This document shows positions 20,756-31,518 of a stretch of DNA of 64,000 nt, piece after piece (the first letter of the stretch is position 1; every line of letters begins with the position of its first letter). Made by a program: the position numbers and the translations under genes. Below the pieces are notes generated by a model. The model saw only the letters and a program-made list of their open reading frames with translations. It did no database searches and was not told the origin of the DNA. The stretch is from Lepidostoma basale (lineage: Eukaryota; Arthropoda; Insecta; Trichoptera; Lepidostomatidae), in contig JAHDVF020000420.1 of the NCBI GenBank assembly GCA_022606425.2, positions 225,856-289,855 of the forward strand, read 5' to 3'.

Positions 20756-20759
20756 GATT

Positions 20760-21660
20760 TGACGGAGGATTTGGGTTATGTAAAATAATGGATGGACGGC
20801 AAAATAAGGTTAGACAGCAAAATAATGAATACATGGCCAAAGAAGGTGATACAGTTAAATAATGAATAGATTTTTAAAGAAGTTGATACAGTCAAATAAT
20901 GGATCGATGGTAAAAGAAGGCGAGATTTAATTAAATTATAGAGGGCAAAAAAAGGCCAGACAGTAAAATAATTGATAGAAAGGAAAAGCGGGCAAAGCAG
21001 TAAAACAATGGAAAGATGGTAAAAGAAGGTGAAACAGTAAATTAATAGATGGATGGCAAAAAAAATCGAATAAGTAAAACAATGGATGGTAAAAGAAGGT
21101 GAGACAGTAAAATAATGGATGGATGGTAAAAGAAGGTAAACAGTAAATTAATAATGGATGGCAAAAGAAGGTGAAACAGTAAAACAATGGATGGATGGTA
21201 AAAGAACGTGAAACGATAAATTTATATGTGGATGGCAAAAGAAGGCGACACAGTTAAATAATGTATGGATGGTAAAAGAAGGTGAGACAGTAAATTAATA
21301 TATGGATGGCATAAGAAGATAAAAAAGTAAAACAATCCATAGATGGTATAAGAAGGTGAGACATTAAAATAATGAATGGATGGTCAAAGAAGGTGAGACT
21401 GTAAATTAATAAATGGATGGTAAAAGAAGGCGAGACAGTAAAACAATAGATGGATGGTAAGACAGTAAAATATTGGATGGATGGCAAAAGAAGGCGAGAC
21501 AGTAAAACATTAGATGGATGGTAAAATATGGTGAGACATTAAATTAATATATAGATGGTAAAAGAAGGTGAGACAAATAATCAATATATTGATGGCAAAA
21601 TAAGGCGAGACAGTAAAACAATTGATGGGTGGTAAAAAGAGGGGAGACAGTAAAATACAT
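20760..21660. repeat. Minisatellite, about 37-bp unit, roughly 24 copies
   Basis: Units of the type GATGGATGGTAAAAGAAGG then TGAGACAGTAAAATAATG. Two unit types (GGTAAAAG / GGCAAAAG; ACAATG / TTAATA) alternate in places, suggesting a dimeric higher-order unit. Open frames here on the minus strand are repeat artefacts. Confidence 0.85.
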
Positions 21661-21664
21661 AAAC

Positions 21665-22854
21665 CAAATTACTTACAATTTAGTAGTATGGAACTTATGT
21701 GAAAATATTTACAAGATACATTCAAATATGAGCTGCAATTGCAGTCGGCCACAGATCTAAACTTTTTTTACTGCAAATGTAGCAAGGGACAATACGGGTG
21801 CTAATGAGGCCAAAATAATATGTTGTGTACAAATTTTAAAATTTTGGAACCCCTAATGCTTTTCAGTAATGACATTAGTCTTATCAAGAAGCCTTTTAAA
21901 GACTTTAAATAAATAACTGACGAAATGTTTACAAAATTTGTTATTTAGCTCTATAAACAGAATTTTCTTCTCTTGGATAAAGCTCACAAAAGCAGGCATA
22001 AGTTTATCTTGTTTATTCAATAAGCCAAAGGAAAACCTACGCAGGCTTCCCTAATTAATTATTCTTACATTAGCCTACAGGAGGGAGAAAAACAAAACTT
22101 GTTAGGTGAACATCGTGCCCTATTTGTAATAAATTCCCTCATTAATGAAAGCCTCTGTGTGAAATGAGGTTTATTGACATTGATACACATTTGGTATCAC
22201 ACCCCTACACCATTTTTCAGACTTAGGCGCGGATTTTTAAATTCAGTTTGTTTGCACTTAGGAAATTGAAAATAACTTTGTTTATTACCCACAAAATATT
22301 AACCCTACCTTCCCTGTGATGGGTATCTTCTACACGTTGCTTCTAATAACCATCAATATCTCTGTACATTTAATAAATACAAGGTTAAGATTTTAGGTAT
22401 TCCTCCATAATATATTAACGCATTGATTAAAAAAATAATATTAATAATAATCAGAATTCATCGGGTACATCGGAGGTATTTTGTGAACATCGGAAACAAA
22501 ATTCGTAGCGCTGAGTACGCGACACTATATTCGCATCTCACTCTTGCATATGTTCTAGCTAAATGTTCTCACTCTCGCCGTCCCGCCGCGCCGGCGGCAG
22601 TCGCTTTCGGGCTTGCAACCAGAGCGGGTCTAAGCCTATTCCGTGAACGTTGCCAGATGGTTTTTTAATGTTTTAGCAATCAAATCTCAATTATTATAAT
22701 TTTTTACTTCAATTATAATTATATAAGGGGATTAGCTATGAATGTTCCTATTTTTCCGATTTAAAATCGCTAATCTTTTAACGCGTACTGACTACCCTAC
22801 ACCGGAACGCACGTTTTTATTTTAGCACCGTAAGGAAAAGGTTAAAAAAAACAC
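21665..22854. other. Unassigned intron with a GC-rich patch at 22490-22665
   Basis: AT-rich except the patch with CCGTCCCGCCGCGCCGGCGG. An open + frame of 81 codons spans the patch but has no recognisable domain or splice context. 22255-22300 resembles the outer end of HHR-3. Confidence 0.4.
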
Positions 22855-22960
22855 GACATATACGGAGGATACCTCCATCTTCAGGTGTAAGTATATATTG
22901 TTTTGGCCGAAACACTATGATACTTTAACATTATAAACAGTTAAATTAAAAAAGATTACC
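22855..22960 (-). mobile_element. HHR-3 core fused to an HHR-2 end
   Basis: 22855-22884 (minus): CTGAAGA, helix II GGAGG/CCTCC, GTAT in place of GAAA, ending ATGTC, with flanks ACAC and GTGT able to pair. It is followed by TTGTTTTGGCCGAAACACTA, the outer part of HHR-2. Confidence 0.5.
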
Positions 22961-23044
22961 ACAGCCTCGAATCAAGAAGAAAATGTACATTGATGATCTA
23001 AGGATTTAAAATACTCCGTAACCTCATTGATAGCCCATACCTCA

Positions 23045-23184
23045 TAGACGAGTGTTATGGCCTCAATGCACCGGACAGGTATGCTCGCGCTAGAAGACAC
23101 GATCTGTTGTGCATACCGCATAGCAAGACAAATGTCTTGGCGCAGCATACAATGGCCCGGGGTATGGTGCTCTTGAATAAAATC
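23045..23184 (+). mobile_element. LINE 3' fragment, RT-D-like C-terminus
   Basis: Encodes RYARARRHDLLCIPHSKTNV and TMARGMVLLNKI, resembling the last residues of Jockey/CR1 RTs (RHxxLxxxPxxRTNxxxxSxxxRxxxLxN). Confidence 0.55.
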
Positions 23185-23755
23185 TTCTTCTTCTTCTTCA
23201 TCCTTATTGTAGACCTATGTGGTCTGTTCTCCAGAGTGTTGCTCCTCCTGTGAGGTAGATTCCCAACTGTCCTTCCATCTTTTAGGAGGTCTTTCACGAG
23301 GACGAGTCCCATGAGATTGATTATGCAATGCAATATAGAGGAGTCGGGTGGATTCCATTCTTTGAATATGACCGTACCAGTCCCTTTTTCGCTGTCTGCT
23401 CCATCTTATAATATCCTCAACCTCACATATCTCTCTTATTCTGGTGTTCCTCACGCGATCCCCCAGTGTTTCGCCTGCTATCGTCCTCAGTGTCTTCATT
23501 TCGGAAGTCCTCAAAACTTGTTTGGTCCTTACTGTGTCTTCCCTTGCTTCGACGCCATATGTTATTATTGTTCTTACGCATGCTTTATAGATTCTCATCT
23601 TACTCTTAATGGCCATGTCTTTGTTTTTCCATATTGTGGATTTTAGAGCCCCAGAGATTGCAGCTGCCTTGTTTACTTGGGCTTGTATTTCTTCCCGCAG
23701 ATCAGCTCCCCCCACCAGGTCTATGCCTAGATACTTGAAGGTCCTGACCTGTTCT
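23185..23755 (-). mobile_element. RT-C LINE 3' end with GAA tail
   Basis: Minus strand frame: VRTFKYLGIDLVGGADLREE, IQAQVNKAAAISGALKSTIW, KNKDMAIKSKMRIYKACVRT, IITYGVEARED, TLGDRVRNTRIREICEVEDI, IRWSRQRKRDWYGHIQRME. The best preserved RT-C. The tail (TTCTTCTTCTTC) is at 23187-23200. Confidence 0.85.
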
Positions 23756-24195
23756 ATGTAAAATGTATACAGTGATTGGGTGCTATAGACCTGTTGTATA
23801 CAAAAAATAATAATAATAATAATAATTTTATGCACAGTGAGTAGTGAGATGCAAAATGTTTATATCTATATAATTAGTTTGTTGGGTTTTAATTTTAAAG
23901 CTGCCTTCATTATTCAAGAAACAAATATGTAGACAAACATAACTCGGAGAATAATACGATTTCATTGTTTCTAAGCATCCAATTCTAGTTAAACCAGTTC
24001 TAGAAAAAAAAATATGAGCAATCCCTAAACAACACGCTTCTTATTTGTAATTTAGTATATATAAAAAACTATAACGTGATACACCGAATAAGGAGTAAAA
24101 AACCAACTCAAGGATAATGTTTTCAATCAAACCAATACTATTTTAAAAACTGCTTTAAAAATATTAAATTACATATAACGTAATTAAAATTACTG
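23756..24195. other. Short palindromic-ended repeat, then unassigned
   Basis: 23758-23805 matches 1205-1254; (AAT)n at 23808-23826; the rest is AT-rich. Confidence 0.4.
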
Positions 24196-24418
24196 TTACT
24201 GCAAATAGAAATATATCCACAGAAATAAAGATGGCAGTACACAATGGAGTTCTAGTGCCAACCCTCATGTACCGCGTCTGTACCCATCACACCGCGTCTC
24301 TCGCGGAGGCGAAAAGAGAAGAATGGAGTGCCGCATCGGTTAAAGTGTGGCAGTCCATTCTTTCTGCCTACCCTTTCGGGGAAACGGCGTGATGGTTAGT
24401 TAGTTAGTTAGTTAGTTT
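24196..24418 (+). mobile_element. RT-A-b / SINE-G chimera
   Basis: 24196-24275 is RT-A-b (ITANRNIS, KMAVHNGVLVPTLMY codons); from about 24283 it is the GC-rich SINE-G block (CCCATCACACCGCGTCTCTC) and the shared tail ending in TTAG repeats. The switch is mid-element. Confidence 0.75.
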
Positions 24419-24469
24419 AAATCTAAAACTAATTATATAAAAAGGTCGTCAATATAAAACACTTTATTC

Positions 24470-24605
24470 ATTATAAACATCAACCGGTTTCGCTCCCACC
24501 AGAGTTTTGTCAGAATAAGAATATACTGAAAATCATCAGTTAATCAGTACATTATGTTATTCAGCGATATTATAGGAGCGAAATCGGTTGGTGTTTATAA
24601 GGAAA
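24470..24605. mobile_element. Foldback repeat (HHR-6, doubtful)
   Basis: Arms around ATAAACATCAACCGGTTTCG and GCGAAATCGGTTGGTGTTTA are inverted. CGAAACCGG is hammerhead-like but the CTGANGA part is poor (CTGACAA). Confidence 0.4.
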
Positions 24606-25295
24606 AAAGTGGTTTATATATTTTTTTTACAAATTTATTATTTTTATATTTAACAATTAATTATGTGTGCAACTCTCAAATAAGTATTTCATGGTTTACT
24701 GCCTACTCAACATAAAGCTGTTGGTAATATTTAAAAAATAATTTCTTGAAAACATTATAATTTTGAAATCTTTAGACTACCTACCGGCTTGGATGTAAAA
24801 CTTTACATCTTTAAAACAATGAATATTAAAACATCTGTTTTCTAGAAGTTTTATTATATTTTTTAGGAACGACACATTCCACCTTGATAAACATTGTCAG
24901 CACTAATATAACTAACTAACCATCATGAAAAAACTTACTTAAAAACTTAAACTTACTTATCACGAAACTAAACGATTAGTGAAAAACTGGACCTTTCGCG
25001 CCAAAGGCTGTATCCTAACTATCATTTGTCAGTTGGTCTCCGATTTCTGACCGTAGCAGACGTTTCGCTTTTTCCGGATCCGTTTTCGCTTCAATACACG
25101 TGAAGTTTACGGCTTATTTCCGGTTATGAAAAGTGACATAAAAAACATTATTTTACGTGCTCGCTTTAGGTGTTAAAAGGTTTTCCATCAATTAACCGTT
25201 GTGAAAATATGATACAAAAATATTTTTAATTTAAATTAATTGCTATACGTCATAACCGTTACAATTTCGAATGTTATTCGATTTCATAAAACATA
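24606..25295. other. Unassigned intron with a decayed HHR-4 end
   Basis: 24830-24900 carries TCTAGAAGTTTTATTATATT as in HHR-4; the rest unrecognised. Confidence 0.4.
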
Positions 25296-25299
25296 AAAA

Positions 25300-25690
25300 C
25301 TAACTTACAGTAGGTAGGCAGAAAGAATGGAACGCCACACTGTTCTGTCCTGACATGCTTCTCTCGATTCCTCTACATTCATACATCTTGTCATGCACGC
25401 ACGTCGATTTTTCCGACTCCTCCCGTGACCAACATTCAATATTTGATTGATTTGATCGTACCACGTTTTCCTCGGCCTTCCTCTATTTCTAGCTCCATTC
25501 ACGCCGTTTACATATACCTTCTTTACCATTCTGTCTTCACTCATTCTTTCCATGTGTCCAAACCATCTTAATGACCCTTTCCTTATTTTGTTCATAACAC
25601 TTTCATTCACACCACATTCACTTCTTATACTTGCATTTGTCACTCTATCATATACAGATTTGCCACACATTCGTCTTAGTCGTCACATTC
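25300..25690 (-). mobile_element. RT-A-a LINE 3' end
   Basis: Minus strand 121-codon frame: KSVYDRVTNASIRSECGVNE, GSLRWFGHMERMSEDRMVKK, RGRPRKTWYDQINQIL, RACMTRCMNVEESREACQDR. The tail is damaged. Confidence 0.85.
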
Positions 25691-25779
25691 GTCGCAAAAA
25701 ACATTCTGTAGATTTTTTTAAATATAGAAGTTACAAACAAAAGAAAAATTATTTCTTACATAATTAATACAAATGAAAA

Positions 25780-25910
25780 GCTCTGTTTTCTAGAAGTTTT
25801 ATTATAATTCATGGTAATGATAAATTTCGCCTGTCTAAGGCATTATTAAATGTCTTTCCCATAAACTATTATAAAACTTCAAGAAAACAGACTTTTTCAT
25901 TTGCAGTTAT
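25780..25910. mobile_element. HHR-4 foldback repeat
   Basis: CTCTGTTTTCTAGAAGTTTT at the left and its inverted form at the right (ACTTCAAGAAAACAGA). On the minus strand, a TTAATAA-type core, GCCTTAGACAGGC stem, GAAA. Core degenerate. Confidence 0.55.
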
Positions 25911-25917
25911 AATTAAA

Positions 25918-26425
25918 CATGGAGTTTTAGAAGGGTTGGTGCTGGGAATAAAATAAATGGCCCACTCAAAGTCATTACTGCAAATAGAAATATATCCACA
26001 GAAGCAAAGATGGCAGTACACAATGGAGTTCTAGCGCCAACCCTCATGTATTGAAGTGAAGCTTGGAGCAGGCAAAAGAAGGATGAAAGCAGGATAAACG
26101 CCGTAGAAATGAGAATCACTAAGAAGAATGTGCGGGAAAACGTTGTATGATAGAATACCGAACGATAAAAATAAGAGTGAAATGTGCAGTTAAAAAAGGA
26201 TCCCTGAGATGGTTTGGACATATGGAATGAATGGATGAAAGTAGAATGGTTGAAAAGTTGTACACAAGCAGCGTGAGTGGAAAAAGAAGCCGAGGACGAC
26301 CGAGGAAAACATGGCATGACCAAATTAATCAATTACTAAAAGGCGGCCATATTCGAAGTCGGAATAATCGACGTGCGTGCATGGTACGATGTATGAGCGT
26401 AGAGGAATCTCGAGAGGTATGAGAG
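25918..26425 (+). mobile_element. RT-A-b LINE
   Basis: VGAGNKINGPLKVITANRN, MAVHNGVLAPTLMY, GHME-MDESRMVEKLYTSSVS, GKRSRGRPRKTWHDQINQLL, KGGHIRSRNNRRACMVRCMS, with stops and a frameshift. Lacks the tail. Confidence 0.8.
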
Positions 26426-26579
26426 AATTAGAAACTTTTAATTTATGAATTTTACTGGTTTCAATAACAACAGTCTTATATATATTTCGTATGGATCAAA
26501 ATAGTTTGTTGTTTTTACTATCGTTAACATTCATGACTAAGTTATGATAACCTTTTTTCTCCAAAGGAATAATTTTCTC

Positions 26580-27165
26580 CACACTGTTATATCCTGATAA
26601 ACTTTGTTCGCCTCCTCAACATGTATTCATAATATCATGCACGCTCGTCAATTCTTCGATTCATCGTTTGGCTGAAATTCGATCTTAAATTGTTTTCATC
26701 GTGTTACCTTTCTTCGGTCTACCTTAATTTCAAACTCCATTTACATAATTTATATAGAAATTTTTGTTTAACTAGCTAAATTACCATCACGCCGTCTCTC
26801 AGAAGGGGTAGGCAGAATGAATGGACTGCCACACTTTTCTTTCCTGACATATTTCTCTCGTTCCTCAACACTCATACATCGTGTCATGCACGCGCGTCAA
26901 TTTCTCTGACTCCTCACGTGGCTGACATTCAATATTTGATTTATTTTATCGTGCCACGTTTTCCTCGTCTTCCTCTACTTTTAGTTCCATTTACATCGTT
27001 AACATAAAAAAAATTACCATTCGTTCTTCGTTCATTCTTTCCATGTGTCCAAACCATCTAAATGATTCTTTCATTACAGAGTATCCACACATTCGTCTAA
27101 GAGATCTCATTTCTACTGCATTTATTCTACTTTCATCCTTCTTTTGCCATTTCCATGCTTCGATT
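26580..27165 (-). mobile_element. Two adjacent RT-A fragments
   Basis: 26580-26765 is a badly decayed RT-A. 26772-27165 is RT-A-a with a degraded tail, RACMTRCMS... region and an internal deletion near 27077 that joins GHMER to the SLRRMCG codons. Confidence 0.7.
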
Positions 27166-27357
27166 TATTTATATAATATTATAAATAAAGTCAAAACTCT
27201 TACAGTTTCGTTTGGGCAACTAAGTCACGTTCGAAACCGGTCAGTATCCTGATAAATATGTGGATCATACAAATATTTCGTTATTTATTATAACGTTTTA
27301 TTTAATTGTTTCCTAATTATAATAATACAAATGATCAAGTGTGTTATAAATAAAAAA

Positions 27358-27970
27358 ACGAACTAACTAACCATCACGCCGTCTCCCCGAAAGGGTAAGC
27401 AGAAATAATGGACTGCCACATTTTCTTTTCTGACATATTTCTCTCAAAGTCATACATCGTGTCATGCACGCGCGTCGATTTCTTCGACTCACGTGGCCGA
27501 CATTCAATATTTGAATTATTTGATCGTGCCACGTTATCAAATCAAATCAAATTAGTTTATTTACTTTAACAGACATTACAAACAGCATAAATGTTTAAGT
27601 CATCTATTGAGTACAGGTAAAATATTATATACGTACAACATAATACCAGGAACGCATGAAATATGGTTCGACATTACGAAGACAGGATACTTTCCAAAGT
27701 CAAGAGTATTTGTCTTCTGAACGTACTTTCACTGATAATGAAAGACGTCGATCTCCGAGGAGACCGCGTTCAGCAGACTAATTGCTCTTCCCACCGGTGT
27801 CACCAATAAAATCAATCAAAACAGTTTAAATAATCTATGCTGTCGCTGTCAGATATTAGGGACAAAAAGACTAACATCCTCCAACACGGCCGAGTTCTCG
27901 ATCTTTTTCTAGTTCCATTTACATCGTTAACATATACATTTTTAACCATTCTTTTTTAATTTATTCTTAC
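27358..27970 (-). mobile_element. RT-A-a LINE fragment split by RT-D
   Basis: 27358-27539 (TTAG tail to the KTWHD codons) and 27906-27970 (NGTR...VNDVN...MVKK) are collinear parts of one reverse copy. RT-D fills the gap. Confidence 0.75.
27540..27905 (-). mobile_element. RT-D LINE 3' end inserted in RT-A
   Basis: ATCAAATCAAATCAAATTAG tail, then the 3' UTR and codons for the LNAVSSE... and NxRxVGRAI region, as at 38165-38495 and 44275-44870. Confidence 0.7.
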
Positions 27971-28121
27971 AGTGTGTATTATTGTATTTTATCGTCAGCT
28001 TTAATGTCTAACTACAAAGTGAGTGCTTCATATAATAAAATGTAAAAAGTTAATTAAATAGTATTTTTTAATTAAATTTGCGGTTTGTTTATTTGAGTGT
28101 TCGAGTACCATAATCGATAAA
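27971..28121. other. Unassigned intron
   Basis: No feature; the right end is a target duplication for the next element. Confidence 0.4.
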
Positions 28122-28827
28122 CAAACAAACAAAACAAACAAACCATCACGCCGTTTTCCCTTAGGGGTTGGAAGAGAGAATGGACCGCCAAACTACTTTA
28201 TCCTGACAAACCTCTCTATTCATACAACGAGTCATACACGCACGTCGATTCCTCCGACTTCTAACATGACCAACCATTAAATTTTGATTAATTTTATCAT
28301 GCCATGTTTTCCTCGATCTGTCTTGACTCTGTACTCCATTTACATCGTTAACGTATACTTTCTTAACCATTCTTTCTCCATCCATGCGTTCCATATGTCC
28401 GAACCATCGCAGCGATCCTTTTATAATTTTGTTCATAATACCTTCTTCCGCTCTACATTCCTTTCTTATATCAGCATTTGAGATTTTGTCGTATATCGTT
28501 CTACCACACATACGTCTTTTTCTGCCAGTTCCATGCTTCGCTTCCATACATAAGGGATGGGACCAGAACTCCATTGCGAACCGCCGCTTTTGCTTTCATT
28601 GATAGATTCTTGTTTCCAATAACTATTCTTAAAGCTCCATTCACTTTGTTACCCGCACCAACGCTTCTTTCGACGTCACTATCCGTTCGGCCATCTGTTG
28701 TGAACATGCTACCTAAATACACAAATTCCCTCACCTGTTCCAAGTTCTCTTCGTTCACACTTATATTACAAACTGTCATTTGATCTTCCCTTTTAAAAAC
28801 CATCACCTTTGACTTTCGATATAATCG
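28122..28827 (-). mobile_element. RT-A-c LINE with perfect 14-bp target duplication
   Basis: CCATAATCGATAAA occurs at 28108-28121 and 28828-28841. Tail of GTTT type. Minus strand: MVFKREDQMTVCNISVNEEN, LEQVREFVYLGSMFTTDGRT, VGAGNKVNGALRIVIGNKNL, LMYGSEAWNWQKK, an internal deletion, then GSLRWFGHMERMDGERMVKK. A 5'-truncated target-primed insertion. Confidence 0.92.
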
Positions 28828-28841
28828 CCATAATCGATAAA

Positions 28842-29268
28842 TTATTTAATTTTGTTTACGTAAAACAATACATGTAGTATTTGGACTCGCTTTTATAATT
28901 AATTGTTTTTTTATCAGTAGAAAATGAAGCAACGAAAATCGATGTTTTTCGTTCAAACATAGATAGCATTCTAACTTGGTAACCATAATAAATATCCTGT
29001 TAACTCTAGGTAGGGCCGTGACAGGTTGGGTCAAATGTGGCGCTAATGTTGTTTGAGGGAGTTTTCCGGATAACCTGAACCGTATAGGGTAGAAAGACGT
29101 GTAAAACATATTTTTTTCTGATATCAAAACTACCCTTTACCTTTCATTGCATTATTATATTTTAGTTTTACTAAAACAATGTTTTAAGTTATCTTTTGCA
29201 AAAGATTGAAAGTTATGGCATTTACACCATGGAATTCCATAGTAATATACTTTGGGAATTAAAAAAAC
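28842..29268. other. Unassigned intron
   Basis: No recognised feature; a 93-codon minus frame here has no known motif. Confidence 0.35.
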
Positions 29269-29269
29269 A

Positions 29270-29450
29270 TTGTTTAAACTACTTTTTATTAAAAAATATT
29301 TAAATACACGACATATTTCGGAGGATACCTCCATCTCCAGATGTAAAAATATAACAAAAACTAAACAAAAAAAAAAACAAAAAAAACGCATTTAAAATTC
29401 GATACAATAATTCAAAATCAAAAATTAAACTGGGCTATTTGTTATAAGTG
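29270..29450 (-). mobile_element. HHR-3 repeat
   Basis: Shares CGCATTTAAAATTCGATACA and TGGGCTATTTGTTATAAG with 62430-62640 and, inverted, 63065-63265. Confidence 0.7.
29305..29345 (-). ncRNA. Hammerhead-like motif (HHR-3)
   Basis: Stem I TACAT (29345-29341) pairs with GTGTA (29309-29305), five pairs including one wobble. Core CTGGAGA (A6 replaced by G), then T, helix II GGAGG/CCTCC around TAT, GAAA, TATGT, C at 29310. Confidence 0.55.
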
Positions 29451-29492
29451 GGTACTAACAGACCGACAGTTACAGTCAAAAAATAATTTATA

Positions 29493-29796
29493 CTTTCCAT
29501 GTGACACACGTGTCACATGGAAAGAATGAATGAAACAGAATGGTGAATAGGGTATAATCATAAACGACGTGAACGGAACTTGGAATAGAGGAAGACCGAG
29601 GAAAACGTGGGCACGATCAAATAAATCAAATTTTGAATATCGGTCACGTGAGGAGTCGAAGAAATCAACGTGCATGCGTGACACGGTGTATGAAAGTAGA
29701 GGAATCAAGAGAAGTGTGTAAGGACATAACAGTGTGGTGGTCCATTCTTTCTACCTACCCCGTTGGGGAAACGGCGTGATGGTTAGTTAGTTAGTG
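29493..29796 (+). mobile_element. RT-A-a LINE 3' end with snap-back 5' terminus
   Basis: CTTTCCATGTGACAC and GTGTCACATGGAAAG form a hairpin at about 29492-29524, the right arm being the RT-A sequence itself. It continues with GRPRKTW-like codons, RSRRNQRACVTRCMKVEESR, and ends in TTAGTTAG. Confidence 0.8.
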
Positions 29797-29799
29797 ATA

Positions 29800-30015
29800 T
29801 AGTTTGTCAAAGCAGATTAACGATCCGACAGATTTTAAATCTCACCTAAAAACATATCTTTTTAAAATATCGCATAAAATATAAACAACGGTTATCTGAT
29901 TTCTGGTGTCAGATGCAGCTCTCATGACTAAAAATATTGTGAAAGCGCCCTTGAGATGAGCTATTCACGAAAACGGCGCTATACAAATTAGCCTTATTAT
30001 ATTATTATTTTTATT
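29800..30015 (+). mobile_element. RT-E 3' end
   Basis: NDPTDFKSHLKTYLFKISHK codons, then a 3' UTR with CAGATGCAGCTCTCATGAC and the ATT-rich tail. Confidence 0.75.
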
Positions 30016-30410
30016 AGTTATTTAATTTAATTTTTAATGATCCAACTATATTTTCAATCCACTTTTAAAACGACACAATTATTTTTAATTCAATTTCTAT
30101 AACTTCTTCTTCTTCTTCTGATTAGTAGATCTTGCGATCTGTTTATGCAGGATATCAACTTTCTTCCTGTGATGAAGACGATCAGCCTTCTCTCCATCTC
30201 TTTGGTGGTCGTCCTGGTGGTCGACGGCCCTCTGGAGTCTCGTGGGATTCTTGCTGGATCCATTCTCTCTATGTGGTCGTCGTCTTTTCTGCTTACTTCA
30301 TCTCACGATATCTTCAATTTTGCAGGATTTGCGAATTTTTTCATTGGGTATCCTACATCTAAGGGTTCTCCCCACAATAGGTTGCAATGTTCTCATTCCT
30401 ATAACTTCCT
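30016..30410 (-). mobile_element. RT-C-like LINE 3' end
   Basis: (TTC)n at about 30103; minus-strand text RTLQPIVGRTLRCRIPNEK, IRKSCKIEDIVR matching RT-C. 30016-30100 is unassigned. Confidence 0.65.
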
Positions 30411-30411
30411 G

Positions 30412-30885
30412 AATCACAAATGTATGGAAGCGAAGCATGGAACTGGCAGAAGAAGGATGAAAGCAGAATAAATGCGGTAGAGATGAGGTCCCTAAGACGT
30501 ACGTGTAGTAGAACGATATACAACAGAATCTCAAATGCTGATATAAGAAAGAAATGTAGAGCGAAAGAAGGTATTATGAACAAAATTATGAAAGGATCGC
30601 TGCGTAGGTTCGGACATATGGAACGCATGGATGGAGAAAGTATATGTTAATGATGTAAATGGGGTACGGAGTCGAGGCAGACCGAGGAAAACATGGCATG
30701 ACCAAATTAATCAAATTTTAAAGGTTGGTCATGTTAGAAGTCGGAGGAATCGAGTGCGTGTATGACTCGTTGTATAAATGTGGAGGAAGCTAGAGAGGTT
30801 TGCCAGGATGGAGTAGTGTGGCGGTCTATTCTCTCTGCCTACTTCTACGGAGAAACGGCGTGATGGTTTGTTTGTTTATTTGTTT
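30412..30885 (+). mobile_element. RT-A-c LINE 3' end, GTTT tail
   Basis: YGSEAWNWQKKDESRINAVE, MRSLRRTCSRTIYNRISNAD, IRKKCRAKEGIMNKIMKGSL, a frameshift, then RGRPRKTWHDQINQILKVG and a tail GTTTGTTTGTTTATTTGTTT. Confidence 0.85.
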
Positions 30886-31164
30886 GTTCTGAATGTAAAA
30901 AAAACTAGTTTATTTCCAAAGAGCTGAACCGGAGCAAATGTTAAGTAAAACTTTCACAATCCTTTTATATGAAAATATCAAATATATTGAAAATCGTGTT
31001 TTCAAAAGGTTTTCTCTACGGTTTACATGCAATATATTGCCTCCCAAGGATATCATGTGAATATTATATATCTGAACCAGAATAATATTCTGGATATTAC
31101 ATAATAAGATGAAACAAGGGAGCTAGCTACCAGTTACTCACTAAAATACGATACATTATTTTTT
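30886..31164. other. Unassigned
   Basis: AT-rich, nothing seen. Confidence 0.35.
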
Positions 31165-31404
31165 TTGACTTATTAACGATTAAGGGTTAATTGTATCTCA
31201 ATAGAGACGAAGATGTTAATTGTTTTGGAAACAGAATATGGTGGTCGAGGCGTTTACAGGACTTATGACCTGTCATTGGTTGGGTTAAGCGATCGCTTAA
31301 TGTAATACAACATTCCCCATTCCGCCCTTCTTACGGCCGCCACTTCGACGAATTTTTGAAAGATGTATATATGCTACTATGTTGAGAAACACTTTACATA
31401 TTTT
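31165..31404 (+). repeat. RPT-A1 repeat
   Basis: TTGTATCTCAATAGAGACGA, ACAGGACTTATGACCTGTCA, TTGGTTGGGTTAAGCG and CCCCATTCCGCCCTTCTTAC match 34318-34595 (reverse) and 47245-47610. No ORF. Confidence 0.75.
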
Positions 31405-31518
31405 AGCTCAATCTACACTAGCGCCATCTATTAAGATTATATGTAAGCATTAAGCAGAAAATCTTAATGCTTAATGCTTACATCTAATCTTAATAGATGG
31501 CGCTAGTGTAGATTGAAC
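31405..31518. repeat. Large hairpin at the end of RPT-A1
   Basis: CTCAATCTACACTAGCGCCA onward (31408) is repeated in reverse complement ending at 31515. Arms of about 48 bp, few mismatches. Confidence 0.85.

Noticed and set aside
20936..21487. Minus-strand frames of 77-100 codons rich in Phe, Tyr and Ile
   Set aside because: Products of the 37-bp minisatellite, not conserved coding sequence.
20760..21660. CRISPR-like array
   Set aside because: Units are contiguous with no unique spacers, and the DNA is animal.
22423..22668. 81-codon + frame over a GC-rich island
   Set aside because: No domain, and the frame is short enough to be chance in GC-rich DNA; kept only as an island.
24470..24605. 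HHR-6 as a true hammerhead
   Set aside because: CTGACAA and GGTT at the expected core positions break two conserved elements; kept as a foldback only.
27190..27260. Another hammerhead-like half site (CGAAACCGGTC)
   Set aside because: No CTGANGA or pairing helix II upstream; too degenerate to call.
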